Shown here piece by piece: positions 36,960 to 48,890 of a DNA stretch of 64,000 nt. The notes beneath the pieces are model-generated. The model ran no database searches and was not told where the DNA came from. It saw only the letters and a list, made by a program, of their open reading frames with translations. The DNA comes from Lottia gigantea (lineage: Eukaryota > Mollusca > Gastropoda > Lottiidae). The first letter of the stretch is position 1. Every line of letters starts with the position of its first letter. The stretch is from the NCBI RefSeq assembly GCF_000327385.1, contig NW_008710013.1, positions 1,204,759 to 1,268,758 on the forward strand, read 5' to 3'. Position numbers and translations under genes: made by a program.

Positions 36960-37030
36960 CTTTCAGCCGCCATTATATTTCTAGTTGCCCGGATGATTAT
37001 GTGATCTGCGCAGAAGCAGACACGGGGCAC
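36960..37030 (-). promoter_or_regulatory. ANKHD1: Candidate mask core promoter
   Basis: On the minus strand, CTGCGCA (37017-37023, NRF-1 half-site-like) is followed by AATATAATGGCGGCTG (ATGGCGGC at 36966-36973). The latter fits the YY1 element usually found at or just after the start site of TATA-less housekeeping genes, here about 100 bases before the mask ATG. The local rise in GC against an AT-rich background supports this. No transcript data. Confidence 0.45.
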
Positions 37031-37469
37031 CATATTCGCTCTTTTTCTTGTTTTGATCCTTGGATGGATTTGTATTTTAAAAAAAAAACATATAAAGGTT
37101 GCATATTTCAGACAGAAATTTGAGCTAATGTAATTGAACCCATTATCTTTTGAAGTGCTACATCACAGAATTTACCAGCATATCAGTTATGGAAAATAAA
37201 TTACATGCGCAACTTTCATCAATATTGTAATTAAAGGGGAGCAACTCTATCTAAAAGCCACGTTGAGCGCACCTGTTGAGAGCTTGAGAAAATATTCGTG
37301 GGTGGGGCAATTATTCTTTGTTATCAAAATACCATCAATTTCCTTTCTATGTTTGATGTTAATAAAATAATAATAAAAAGAACCGAACAATCGAAGTTTA
37401 TTTAAGTTTTTTACAAAATTTTCAGTTTATAGACTATTATAACTTAACTGTAATTATAAATTATCATAG

Positions 37470-38345
37470 AATAAGTTACATGACAAAGTCCCCCATCAAC
37501 GTTTATTGATAAAAGTTCAAGCACTAGGTATCGAGGGGAAGATGTTGAAGTGGATCGAAGAATTTCTAACAAACCGAAAACAGAGAGTTATTCTAAACTC
37601 TACCTATTCTCCTTGGACAAGGGTGCAGAGTGGTGTCCCTCAAGGTAAGTGTTTTAGGCCCAGTAGGCTATTGTTCCTTATTTACATCAACGACATTCCG
37701 GCAGCTGTGAAATCGATGATTAAACTATTTGCGGATGATACTAAATTACACGGACCATGCAACAGCGATTCTGGTAGAGTGAGAATACAGAATCAACAAT
37801 CTGTTAACCTGGACTGACACATGGCAGATGAAATTCAACAAAGAAAAGTGTAAATCTCTGCATTACGGACACAACAACCCACGTACATCACCAATACTAC
37901 TTTTCAGAACCAGACGGAACAGTTTCAAAGTTAAAACAGGAAAGTGCAGAAAAGGATCTCGGAGTGACTTTCCAGACCAACCATAAATTTGACCAACACA
38001 TAGCAGAGAAGTGTCAGAAATCCAACAGAATGATAGGAATGATCAAACGAACCTTCACAAGCATGGACAAAGATTCCTTTCTTCCGATTAGATAAGACAG
38101 TTGATACTTCGATGCTACAATTATCCCAAGAAACCCGAACCAGAGGACACCATATGAAGTTGAGTAAACAACAATGCAGACTGGATATAAAGAAAAACTA
38201 CTTTACTGTATGTGTCGTCAACGATTGGAACTCTCTTTCTGACTACGTCATAAACAATTTAAATCTAATCTGAACACAGCCTTGAAACACCTCGATATTA
38301 AATTCACACCAAGTTTTATGGAAACCTAATTACATCTAGTCTACT
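37470..38345 (+). mobile_element. 3' fragment of a non-LTR retrotransposon (reverse transcriptase)
   Basis: An open stretch at 37506-37817 encodes EGKMLKWIEEFLTNRKQRV, RVQSGVPQG, FLIYINDIP and the RT catalytic box LFADDTKL, which is typical of CR1/jockey-type LINEs. Further pieces in shifted frames downstream read WQMKFNKEKCKSLHYG, EKDLGVTF and QCQKSNRMIGMIKR-like segments. After PQG the expected serine-valine stretch is garbled (KCFRPSRL). No endonuclease domain, 5' end or clear tail was seen, so this is a 5'-truncated, frameshifted and inactive copy. The family call is from motif style only. Confidence 0.85.
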
Positions 38346-40332
38346 CACTTAATAAAACCTTTTTGTATCTGTAATTTGTCGTATGCGCAAAACGAACATA
38401 AGCAAACTAAAACAAATATTTTATTACCGGTACTTCATTTTTGGAAGTCTTATTAGAAATTTACAAGGTGGTCAAGAAGTCGTTGTGCTTACAAACAGAC
38501 CGAAGAACAGGTATAACAGGTATAACATGTAGGTTAAGGCTTACCAGTTGATATTGTTGAAAAAGAACGAAATGGATTTGACATCATTGAAAAGAAAGTT
38601 TAGTTAGGGTTTTTATTGAATATTAATTGTATCCGAATAAAAGCATTGTGACTATTACCGATTAAGTCATATGCACGGTCTCATAAAGCCCTAGCCATTC
38701 AGACAGGTGGACTAGAAGTTCGATTTTCTTTCTGAAAAATGATACGGATATTTAAAATTTATCATTTAGTAAAGCAAATACATAGGCGACTAACCCCTTT
38801 AAACGCATACATGTATTTTTATCTGGTAAATTTTGCGAAGAGAACTTAAGATAAGATAGATGTAGCTTTAACGTTCTTTACCTCGATCATGGTCGATTGC
38901 TTTGAAACCTCATTGTAAAACTATGATAATATTTCTTTAAGATTTTTACAACTTTTGTGCATGAGATAGTGTGGTAACTGTATGGTCTTTTTTCTATGAG
39001 GCAAAAATCCGGTCGTTAGGCTCTATGTCTTCCTTTGTCACGCTAAATCAAGTGCTGAGCGCACTGGAGAAAGCGAAAATGTTTTGAATATGTAGGCATT
39101 GTTTTTCCATGTGGTAATTGAGGGAAATGGCGAACATGTTTCGGAAAAATTCCAAAGGGAAACTAATTACAGAGTGTATATACTGCGCCTGTTAAAATAA
39201 CTTGTTAATCCACACCGAGAAATAGCCAGTAGGCCTATATCAGTCTCTAAACTCAATTTGTCCCAGTCACGAGAGAAATTTCATCCTTTGTGTCACATAT
39301 TACATGTTTCTAACAATCTTTCAATCTTATCGTTATTTCTCTTTGCTTAAAGGGTCGGTCTACATATCTTGGTCTAGTAGTAATAGGCCTATCTATTATG
39401 AGCACAGGAACTTGTATAGCTTAAGACTAATTTCCCTCCGTACTCAGAGGGGAAAGGTCGACGTGGTCAGAGGCTAAGGATAAGACGCACAAAATGTACA
39501 TATTATAATGAGGTTTAAAATATACACAAAATAATAATATGACTATACAGCCTATAAGCACATGTGTATGCCTTCTCCCAAGTATTGAAGCCAAATTCTA
39601 AACAACAAATTTCAAGGCACAGTCTCTTTTCAAATGTCGCTTCGGTGACACCCACTTTAAACTTCACATCTCTGATTATGTTATACTTGTATTTGTCCAG
39701 TAATTAGGTACAGATTGTGATGTGTATATATTATACAATTGCTTGTTGTCTGTTAATTAACGATAAAATTGACTTAAGGAACAAACTGTTATCTCACACA
39801 CTTGTTGTCCATAACGCACGTTAGGATAACGATAATCACTTATATTAATTTCAGATAAGATTCAGCACTGTCTTCCAGGATTCAATGTATCAATTGCGGG
39901 TACGGGAAGATAAGATTAGGGCTATTTTTTGGGAAAATGATAACTAATCTGTGAAGTTTAACATCCAGTTTTCATTAACTCAAAACTTAGAATAAGTACG
40001 CATACCTACTTGAATGCTGTCTAATCCCAGTTATAGCCTAAATAGGCATTGTCGTATAATACCTCCTCTTCAATGAGTATGCTTACTTTGCTCACACACC
40101 CGAAAGTCATTCCCCATTTTCATAACTATAGCCGTCCTGATGAGAACTGTTTATCAGGGCATGAGATAAATTGCGTATATAAATAAGGCGATCTTTAGAA
40201 TTTGAGTTTTGAAATGTTCTGTTTAGCTAATGAAGATAGATCGATCGTTTGTTGAAAATATTGACAGGAGAAATACTCTAAAAGGGCCTGCATTAGATCT
40301 ATCAAATTAATATTAGAAGAATTTTTTATGTT

Positions 40333-40490
40333 AACTTTCAAACGCGAATAATTCTGGGCACACATGGATTTCGAGGCTCAAATTTCGGCAGTGAGTTATG
40401 AACACTATTACTGATTGGCTTAGCTGAAAAATAAACCCCGTTTGTAAGAGGCACGATTGATCAAAAATATACCGCATTTGCTCCTTAAGC
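40333..40490 (+). repeat. Dispersed repeat X, copy 1
   Basis: Shares with 42608-42772 an ordered series of matches: TTCAAACGC, AAGGCTCAAAT or GAGGCTCAAAT, GTGAACACTATTACT or its counterpart, ATTGGCTT and GATTG-TCAAAAA. Identity is perhaps 75 percent by eye. No coding potential. Ends and class are unknown. Confidence 0.7.
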
Positions 40491-41142
40491 ATTTTAGGAC
40501 TACTGGCGATTTCCCTACGAGGAATACTCCTGGATTTTATTGTGAACGACGTTTCAACAAATAACGTTGTATCCAAAGGTGAAATGAAACGTCGTGTAGG
40601 CCTACAACTACACTAAGGATTGGTATTATTATACCGTCAATTTATGCCGTTATTTAATGTGATCTCTACACAGTTTCGAACTTTAAATAGGAGGATTAAA
40701 TAATTACTTAATGGTTGTAGTCTGACATTTTGCAATCAGAGGTTACGTCCCTTGAACTCGTAAGGGAAGATGATGACATTATCGACAGGAATGGTAATAG
40801 TATCTACATTTCTCTGCTTTCGAAAGTTGCTTTTTTGTTCCTCTTATTTTTTTCGAAGATGGGGCCATTTTTATGCCCGTGTAGTCAGGATCATTTTGGG
40901 TTCGATCTTCAAGCGAAATGAAATAGGCTATTCTTATCTTTCAGATCTACTTCAGGCCACAAATACAAATAAATTATCCTTGAGAAATATTTTTTTGGAT
41001 ATTTAATTATAGTTTTAATCTTTTGCCAGATTCCACACATGCAGAAATGAACACAGCACATGAATGTAATTGATAACCCACTTAACAGATTTAAACCATA
41101 AGTTTCCATATCTTATGTACTATGTTAAAGCCTGTTTGAGCT

Positions 41143-44100
41143 ATGCCAGCAGAAGTGGTGAGTTATTATTTACTGGTATACACATGTACTAATATTCAAA
41201 GATTTGTTTCACGATGACCTAGATCTATCTTGAGTTGACTTGTGAGCCACAAATAGAACATTGGAATAGGCTTGTCATGAGTAGATTTCATGAGAGTCCT
41301 ATAATGACTGCTTGTAGCCTACTACAGACTAAGTTTTTACTTTTGGTTCAGGTATGATCATATTTAATTTCAACACATTCTCTAAAAAATTTAAACTGCA
41401 ACTTTTGATTTTCTAACAACAAATTTTAATAGTTAAAAACAGTAAAAATAGGAGTGATATATTTCCACGATCTTAGTACACTTATAGTATTTTATCTTGA
41501 AGAGTATTATTACTACCATATATAATGGTGAAAAATGGTTAAACCAGTATTTTGAATCAGTTTATACACAGACTTATCATGGATTACTAGAGTTGTCTAT
41601 TTATAACGATGGGTCTACGGTAGGTGGCATTTAAAATTGATTTGATTGATTTCAGTATTGAATATTAGTAAATAGTCTTCAGAAGTACTAGATATGAAAG
41701 AAAATCATGTAATCCCTTTAAAAATACTTCAAACTAGGAATTTTACTTTCTATTTCTATATATGTATATCTTTTATATGATATACAGTCAAGTAACCTAA
41801 TTTCGTGCTAACATAGTAGGACGTAAAACTCCATTCATTTCATTTCATTTCGTGCTAACATATTTTTCGTGCATTTCCGGAAATGATTAATAATTTACAT
41901 GTGCGACCTCGCATGACCTCCGCATATGCTTGTTTCGATAAACATGTGTTATCTCTACAATATCAGCTAGTAGAATGAATCCAGTAGTCACCATTTTTTA
42001 TTGGCCGAATTTCCTTATAATCCCAAGCGGTAATCGGAATTCCAAGTGTCGTCTGCTAGAATGTATTCCAACGAATGAAGTCACATGATCAACTAGCGGA
42101 TTCCGTGTCAACAGAAAATTTCTATGGAACACAAAGTGGGCCATATTCTTATATTGTTTCAGTAACTTTTAGCAATAAATCACGCTACGTATCTTATTTG
42201 TCAGTCACTATTTTTTTTTAAAATCGTGGTTCTTTGAAGGACTTGTCACTAGTTATAATGAATTGATATTAAAGATAAATACTAAGAGAAGTTAATTATA
42301 CCACTGGGTATGTATATAACGTGTTTTTCTCGACTTATTTATAGTTCAAACATTGTACACGAAAATAGGTGACACATTCTGCCTCCGTTGCCAAGTTGGT
42401 TGCTCATGAAATATGGGTCAAAGTGAAGGATTCATAAGGAAAATCGAAACAAACCAATTTTAATTATTTTTTAGGATATCTGAGGAAACATCTAAGACTT
42501 ATAAAAAAAATTTCTTTTTTTTAACTTTGACGAATTTTTGTGTTATATGGACGAAAATAGGTTACACCACTGTATAACATAGTATCTTAAAATGACGATT
42601 TGTCATTTTAACATTCAAACGCAGATAACTCTGGACAAACATGCCTTTGAAGGCTCAAATCCAGACAGTGAACTGTGAACACTATTACTAATTGGCTTTG
42701 CTAAAAGATACCCATTCCTGAGACAAAAGTATGATTGGTCAAAAAAATTGCACACCTCTCCCCCTTTAAAAAGAATATCACTTTGCAGAAGAAGTTAAGA
42801 AAGTATACGAAAATTGTCTGACAAGCAATTGTGTTTTAACCATTACTTTCATTAGGCTTAATACATCAGGAAAACTAGTTTTGAAATATGGTTGAAATAT
42901 GAAATATTTGTACTAAAAGCAAGGGCAAGAGAGAATAACACAGTTCAATGAGGCCTATGCTACAATGTTTCCAATCTTAATGAATGGATATAAGTTATAT
43001 AAGATATTTAATGTTATAGGATAATTCAAAATCAATAATAGAAAGCTGGACGACCAAGCTGAAAACTAGAGACATCAACCTTATTTTGTTTGGACATACA
43101 GGACTTCCAAGAGGGGGTAGGTATTCAAGCTAAGCGCATTCAAAATATAACTTGCACATCTAGTTATAATGTCAAAAATTAACTGTATGTTTTTGGGATA
43201 TAGTCATGATCAATTTTTTGAAAATAGTGATATGAATAGTAATTTCTCTTCAAATATTCTTAAATTTAAATTCACGAGTAATAGACTGTTGATATTATTA
43301 ACAAAACCAACTATATCTCTTTAAATGTTTTTTAATATGACTTTATGAGTGAGCTATCTATTTAGGCTGTTGATATTATTTACAAAACTTTTATTGTTAC
43401 AGTTGGTCATGGTAAAAATGTAGCTGTTAGACAAAGTTCAGGAAAATATCTGTGTTTTCTAGATGCTGTAAGTTCTGCTTATACTTATATACTATAGCCA
43501 ATTTAAAAGAAATTATAGAACGTAGTTCTGGGCATAGATAATTACCTTTGATAGTGTAAAATTCTATTCAGTATATGTAGTAGTATGTATTAACTCATTA
43601 CATATAATCATGATTATACTATACTATATTATATTAGGATGATGAGATGAATGAATGTAGAATAGAAAAACAACTTCAAGCAGCTAAATCATTCCCTAAT
43701 ACTGTAAGTACAATATTTTTTTTTATCATAACCACCAATTCAGAGCAGCATCCTTTTGAAGAGTGCACATCATATTTTTTTTTGCTTATTAAAGTGAGGT
43801 TTGATATTTTACAGATAGTAGGTTGTAGATTTCATCGTTTACCAGCTGATTCTACTAGAAGATATACACAATGGGCCAATAATCTATCTCATAAACAGCT
43901 TTATACACAGGTATATAGCACATAATTACTGACTTTTAGTTTATCCATTTATAAGTTTCTAGAGGGGAACTCTGTAGAATGGTTGAAAGACTGTTAGTGT
44001 ACTTGAATAAATGTTCAATATCTGTCAAAATTCATAGACTAACCATGCAAAATGTGATGATATTACAATATAACTTATCAATTACTGTTCCCTCTGTCTG

Positions 44101-46574
44101 TAGAACACCTTGCTTATGCTAGCTAATTGCCACACTTGGTTTTGTTATCAATGTTTTAGGCCTACACCAGTCATGGACCAACTGTTGTCATGCCAACCTG
44201 GTTTTGTAGAAGAGCTATATTTGATAATGTTGGAGGGTTTGATGAAGGAGGCAAGGTAAGTATCTCAAGGATTATTGCAATAGAAACTGTAATAAAAACC
44301 CCTCTTTTAACTTTTAATTTCATGGACGCTTTCTCTGTAACCTGAACCAGGGGTTCAATCTAACATGAAGAATGTCTAGTCATTCGGATGGGACGATTAA
44401 ACCGAGTCACTATGTGCTACATGCCAAGGTACCGTACATTAAAATTCCTCGACATATGGAAATCAAAAAAGGCTATTGTTATTGTCCCATCTTCATTAAC
44501 ATAATCAGCTGCAAAAAAGTATGGTGTAAAACTTCCATAAATATTTCATTTCATACTATTGTCACAGGGTGTACCAGAAGATCTGATATTTTTTTACAAT
44601 CATCTAGAGATTGGTGGAGAACTATATAGACTAGATGCAGATTTAATGATGTATAGATATCATACAGATGCTACAACCTTCTCTGTTGACAGGTAGGTCT
44701 GATCCATTACAAATTGCATCCAAACTTACTCTTATCAAGTTCCAAATTACGAGTTTATCTTGGCCACTTCTGAATTTATGGTACTTTTTTTTTTACTGAA
44801 GCTTAATATAAATAGATTCACAGATGACAAGATCCCACTGATATCTTAAGTACCTCAAATACCTTCAGATGTCAAGCAAAGCATGCTGAATGATATTTAT
44901 CAAACATTTTGTCTTATCATTTGACATGTTATTATCCTTCTTTTTATTTTTAACAGGAAAACAATATGGATGTTAAGAATAGAGTTTCTAGAAAAACAGG
45001 TTTTAAGTCATTGGAGAGAGTTTACTATATGGAATGCTGGGAAACAGGGTAGAAGATTTTTCAGATCATTATCAACTGAAAATCAGAAAAAGGTTATTTC
45101 CTAAAAAATTCATAAAATTTCAGTTTTAGTGAATAGGTTTCTTGTTTTGAACATTGGACTATGTTGTTCTTGTCCACTATAACAAGAAACGTAAATCAAC
45201 TGTAGTCAAATTAAGAGATGTGGAAGATTCAATAATTTCATTTCAGACCTCTATGAGAAAGATAGTGGACCATAGCCATATACGCCCACCACGGCATGCG
45301 GATGGTAAAAACGAAACATCCATTTTAAGTTTCATCAAAATCGGTTGACAACTAATAGCATATTCAAGATTTTGGGGCAAGGGCATCTAACGGTCGAAAA
45401 TAGCTCAAATTCAAACTTGATCTTTGTTTTATGAATATGTATACACATTACGAATTTCATGTGATTCCTTCAAAAAATCTAGTTTTTAGAGCATTTACAA
45501 GCAAATGTTGACAGACCGACCGACAGACCGACGGAGTGTTTACGAGCAATTGATGTTGATAGAAGCACTTACTGTATAGAGGTTAAAGGGCGATAACTCC
45601 TCAAAATTGATGTAAGAAGCCTTAATCTTAAAAAAGCCTTAAATTTAATCAGAAGTAAACTAAACTTTCTCGAACCTTTCGATTTAGGTCCAATAACATC
45701 CATTTTAAGTTTCATCAAAATCGGTTGAAAACTATATTCAAGATTTTGGGTCAAGGGCAATAACTGCTTCTAACGGTCGAAAATAGCTCAAATTCGAACT
45801 TGATCTTTGATTTATGAATATGTATACACATTCCGAATTTCATTTGATTCCATCAAAAAATCTTTTAGAGCGTTTACGAGCAAATGTTGACGGATGGACA
45901 GACCGACGGACGGACGGAGGTTCCGATAATATACGTCCACATAGAGAGATGTGGGCGTATGAAAATTATGAATTTAATTTCTATTAGAGTCTATGACAAA
46001 TTGAAAATAATATCAGAGGTTTTCTATATTTTCTAGGTTTGTATGTTCTGTGATGTTGATACTAGAAAGATTAACAAGGGCAGTTATATCTATGAAAATT
46101 CACAGGTAATTCAGTAGTTTAAAGTCATTGTTTAATAGTATTTTATCCTGCCATAAACATATTGACACTCAGTTTTCAAATAAGAAAATAAACAATTCTG
46201 AAAAGCCAACAATAATGAGCTCAAATGACATTTGATTCTTTCAGGAAATTCCAAAACCAAGAGTTCCAATATTCCATTTTACCCAAGCTAAAACTCCTAT
46301 CATAATCTGTGTCAAGTTGGTATGTTCACACTTTTAATTCATTTTTCTGGTTCCAATTATGTTTTAATCTTCATCAACATTCTAAGAAATTATGTCAATA
46401 AAACACCTCACAATCTCCTGTTTCTAATTCATGATACAGGAGTCTAGCCTCTTACTTTCATTTTGATCTTATAGTTTCTTTCTTGTATTACAGGATTTAA
46501 CAGATGGTGTTTTTGAAGAGAATTTAAAATCATTAAAGCTTATAGAGGGGGTTGATTACTTTCATTTCAATTGA
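41143..46574 (+). CDS. B3GNTL1: tRNA-queuosine galactosyltransferase (B3GNTL1/QTGAL)
   Basis: A GT2-type glycosyltransferase, originally annotated as a beta-1,3-GlcNAc-transferase-like protein and now known to attach galactose to queuosine in the tRNA-Tyr anticodon. Twelve exons give about 345 residues (human 361): 41143-41157, 41503-41619, 43020-43116, 43403-43467, 43638-43703, 43815-43910, 44160-44255, 44568-44692, 44957-45092, 46037-46105, 46245-46319 and 46494-46574. Key features are [12 protein letters not shown] (nucleotide-sugar-binding strand), [10 protein letters not shown], the DxD motif in FLDADDE (residues 95-101), [42 protein letters not shown] and the C-terminal VCMFCDVD and EGVDYFHFN. 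Exon 1 (MPAEV) is inferred from an ATG, a GTGAGT donor and matching phase. An acceptor at 41488 would instead add five residues to exon 2. Confidence 0.94.
41800..41862 (+). mobile_element. Bare SINE tail with 16-bp target-site duplication
   Basis: ATTTCGTGCTAACATA occurs at 41800-41815 and again at 41847-41862. Between them lie only 31 bases, beginning GTAGGACGTAAAACTCCATT and ending in the TTTCA-type tail. This is an extreme 5' truncation of a retroposed element in the second B3GNTL1 intron. The insert matches the tail at 13598. Confidence 0.88.
42608..42772 (+). repeat. Dispersed repeat X, copy 2
   Basis: Second copy of the unnamed repeat described at 40333-40490, same orientation, within the second B3GNTL1 intron. 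It runs from ACATTCAAACGCAGATAAC to TTGGTCAAAAAAATTGC. Confidence 0.7.
44330..44567 (+). mobile_element. tRNA-derived SINE in a B3GNTL1 intron
   Basis: AGGGGTTCAATCTAAC near 44350 resembles a pol III B box. It is followed by CATTCGGATGGGACGATTAA and ACCGAG, a core I recall from mollusc tRNA-SINEs, then an unrelated body, and the tail GTATGGTGTAAAACTTCC plus ATTTCATTTCAT. The tail is the diverged counterpart of the bare tails at 13598 and 41816. The element runs to the acceptor of exon 44568, so its tail serves as that exon's upstream sequence. No target-site duplication was found. Confidence 0.72.
45259..45967 (+). mobile_element. Pearl/HINE-like element, copy 7
   Basis: In the B3GNTL1 intron between 45092 and 46037, the only copy lying in the sense strand of its host gene. 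Opens GATAGTGGACCATAGCC and ATATACGCCCACCACGGC. Two close copies of one core piece (AACATCCATTTTAAGTTTCA at ~45305 and ~45697) show internal duplication. Ends GACCGACGGACGGACGGAGG, then a hairpin with ATACGTCCACAT and ATGTGGGCGTAT. Confidence 0.78.
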
Positions 46575-46698
46575 AGTCCATGAGATGATGAAGAGCTTAA
46601 TCCAAACTTCCATCTAGCATCTATCCAGATCAATCAGCATGTAAGGAATGAAAAGGCAGAATACATGCAAGTGACAGCAGGATGAGATAACAAACCTC

Positions 46699-47108
46699 AT
46701 ACCTGATGATGGAAACTACAAAGGTGAAAACACCATAGTTGAGAGCGGTGAAACAACATATCTCGTTTTCGAGAAACTCCACAGGTGAAACCACCATAGT
46801 TGAAAGCAGTGAAACATCATATCTGGTGATGGGGGAAACTCCACAGGTTAAACCACCATAGGTGAGAGCAGTGAAACATCATACCTGGTGATGGTTCGAA
46901 CTCCACTGGTGAAACCACCATAGTTGAGAGCAGTGAAACATACCTGGTGATGGGGGAAACTCCACAGGTGAAACCACCATAGTTGAGAGCAGTGAAACAT
47001 CATACCTGGTGATGGTTCGAACTCCACTGGTGAAACCACCATAGTTGAGAGCAGTGAAACATCATACCTGGTGATGGGGGAAACTCCACAGGGGAGACCA
47101 CCATAGAA
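46699..47108. repeat. 62-bp minisatellite, block 1
   Basis: About six and a half units of 62 bp (CCACCATAG recurs at 46791, 46853 and 46915), containing GAGAGCAGTGAAACATCATA, CCTGGTGATGG and GGAAACTCCACAGGTGAAAC. Two units share a variant GGTTCGAACTCCACTGG, pointing to duplication of a unit pair. The first units are the most diverged. Confidence 0.95.
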
Positions 47109-47843
47109 TGAAATTTGATGTTTATAAGGTGAATATAGGTCAAATGTATGCATGTTGATTGACCTAAAAACAGTGTACATTCTCATAATTAAATCATAAT
47201 GCAACTTGTATAGTTTTGGAAGCACTAATTTTTTACCAAAATGTTTTAAATATATACATAGCAAAGTGGATCTTGGTGATATGGTTTTGGGTAAATTTGT
47301 ATGTTTATTGCTTGAATTAACTCTAAAGTGTTCTTCAAAAATTCCTTAACATCATATTCCTCCAAGATTTCATAGACTGAGCAACTAAAGTTGAGAATGC
47401 ATATGAAAGCCAAGTTTCATGAAAATCAGATCAAAATTTGTATCATTGGACAACTTTATCTGGTGTGCCATGAGAGGAATTTTTTAAGGTTTTTTACATA
47501 AACCTACACTTTCAATTTCAAACTGTTTGGGTATTTTCCCTGCCTAAGTAAGTGATTTACTTATTGTGAAAGCAATAAGAGATAATGATTGGCTATGCAA
47601 CCAGTTATCTCTGATTATCAGTTATTATTATGAAAGTAAGCCAAAACAAGTGTTTGCATAGCAAGAAACACACACTCCACTTACATAATAAATTTTCAGT
47701 CTTCAATGTGTCAAATTGTGCCAAAAGTCTTAACTTGTCAAAGATTTTAACTCCACACAATTTCATAAAATGTCACTGTCCCCTCTATTTAACCTTATCT
47801 TAAGATCTTGTGGATATAAACCTATACACCAAATTTTAATAAA

Positions 47844-48890
47844 GATAGCTTGCCAGGCGATGGGGTGATGGGGGAAACTCCACAGGTGAAACCAACATAG
47901 TTTAGAGCAGTGAAACATCATACCTGGTGATGGGGGAAACTCCTCAGGTGAGACCACCATAGGTGAGAGCAGTGAAACATCATACCTGGTGATGGGGGAA
48001 ACTCCTCAGGTGAAACCACCATAGTGGAGAGCAGTGAAACATCATACCTGGTGATGGGGGAAACTCCTCAGGTGAAACCACCATAGTGGAGAGCAGTGAA
48101 ACATCATACATGGTGATGGGGGGAAACTTCACAGGTGAGACCACCATAGTTGAGAGCAGTGAAACATCATACCTGGTGATGGGGGGAAACTTCACAGGTG
48201 AGACCACCATAGGTGAGAGCAGTGAAACATCATACCTGGTGATGGGGGAAACTCCACTGGTGAAACCATCATAGTTTAGAGCAGTTTAACATCATACCTG
48301 GTGATGGGGGAAACTCCACAGGTGAAACCACCATAGTTGAGATCAGTGAAACATCATACCTGATGATGTGGGAAACTCCACAGGTGAAACCACCATAGTT
48401 GAGAGCAGTGAAACATCATACCTGGTGATGGGGGAAACTCCACAAGTGAAACCACCATAGTTGAGAGCAGTGAAACATCATACCTGATGATGGGGGGAAG
48501 GTAATATACGCCCATTGGCAGATTTGATTTTGAATAAAAATATTTAGCAGTACAGTAACAATCACTTCTTTTGAACTCTTTAGGGCGATACTGACTAATA
48601 TTGAGTATGAGTTATTTCCCTTGTTATTGAAAACGTGTTCAATTTTTAGCTCGTGAAAACTCTAGAAAGCAAATATTCAATCTTCAGCACGGGACTGAAT
48701 AATAAAACCAAGTTTTGTCAAAATCCAAGAACCATGCCTTTTAGTATTTAAGAGCTAAATTTGAAAGTGTCTTGTAGAGTGTTTACGAGCAATTGTGGAT
48801 GGACCAACGGACAGACAGACATGGGTGACGGCAATACACGCCCCCCCCCCCCCCCCCATTTCATGTGGGCGTATAAAAAGCGAATAAAAT
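47844..48890 (+). mobile_element. Pearl/HINE-like element, copy 8, split by a minisatellite
   Basis: The 5' terminus GATAGCTTGCCAGGC is at 47844-47858. Its expected continuation AAGGTAATATACGCCCATTG resumes at 48498, after about 640 bases of minisatellite. The rest has a shortened core, ACGGACAGACAGACATGGG, a run of about 18 C (near 48840-48857) in place of the usual CCCCCC of the hairpin, and GTGGGCGTATAAAAAG. Confidence 0.82.
47859..48497. repeat. 62-bp minisatellite, block 2
   Basis: About ten units of the same 62-bp repeat as block 1, more uniform in sequence, separated from it by about 750 bases of unrelated DNA. Units vary in the length of a G run (GGGGGAAACT or GGGGGGAAACT) and in ACTCC versus ACTTC. 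Minus-strand frames (for example MVVSPVKFPP repeats) are artefacts of the repeat. Confidence 0.95.

Larger units (their letters stand above)
37031..41142. other. Divergent intergenic region between mask and B3GNTL1
   Basis: Apart from the LINE fragment (37470-38345) and a dispersed repeat copy (40333-40490) I see no gene. Short open frames at 40331-41109 lack similarity and splice-joined partners. The B3GNTL1 promoter should lie in its right-hand part, but no core element could be picked out. Confidence 0.55.

Noticed and set aside
37506-37817. Open frame of 103 codons as a host gene
   Set aside because: RT motifs (SGVPQG, LFADD) identify it as a LINE fragment, and the frame breaks on both sides.
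44340-44380. Possible tRNA gene suggested by a B-box-like GGTTCAATC
   Set aside because: No cloverleaf arms or A box of a functional tRNA; the sequence continues into a SINE core and tail.
46848-48274. Repeated open frames with MVVSPVKFPP-like units
   Set aside because: Frames through a 62-bp minisatellite, on both strands, with no conserved protein behind them.
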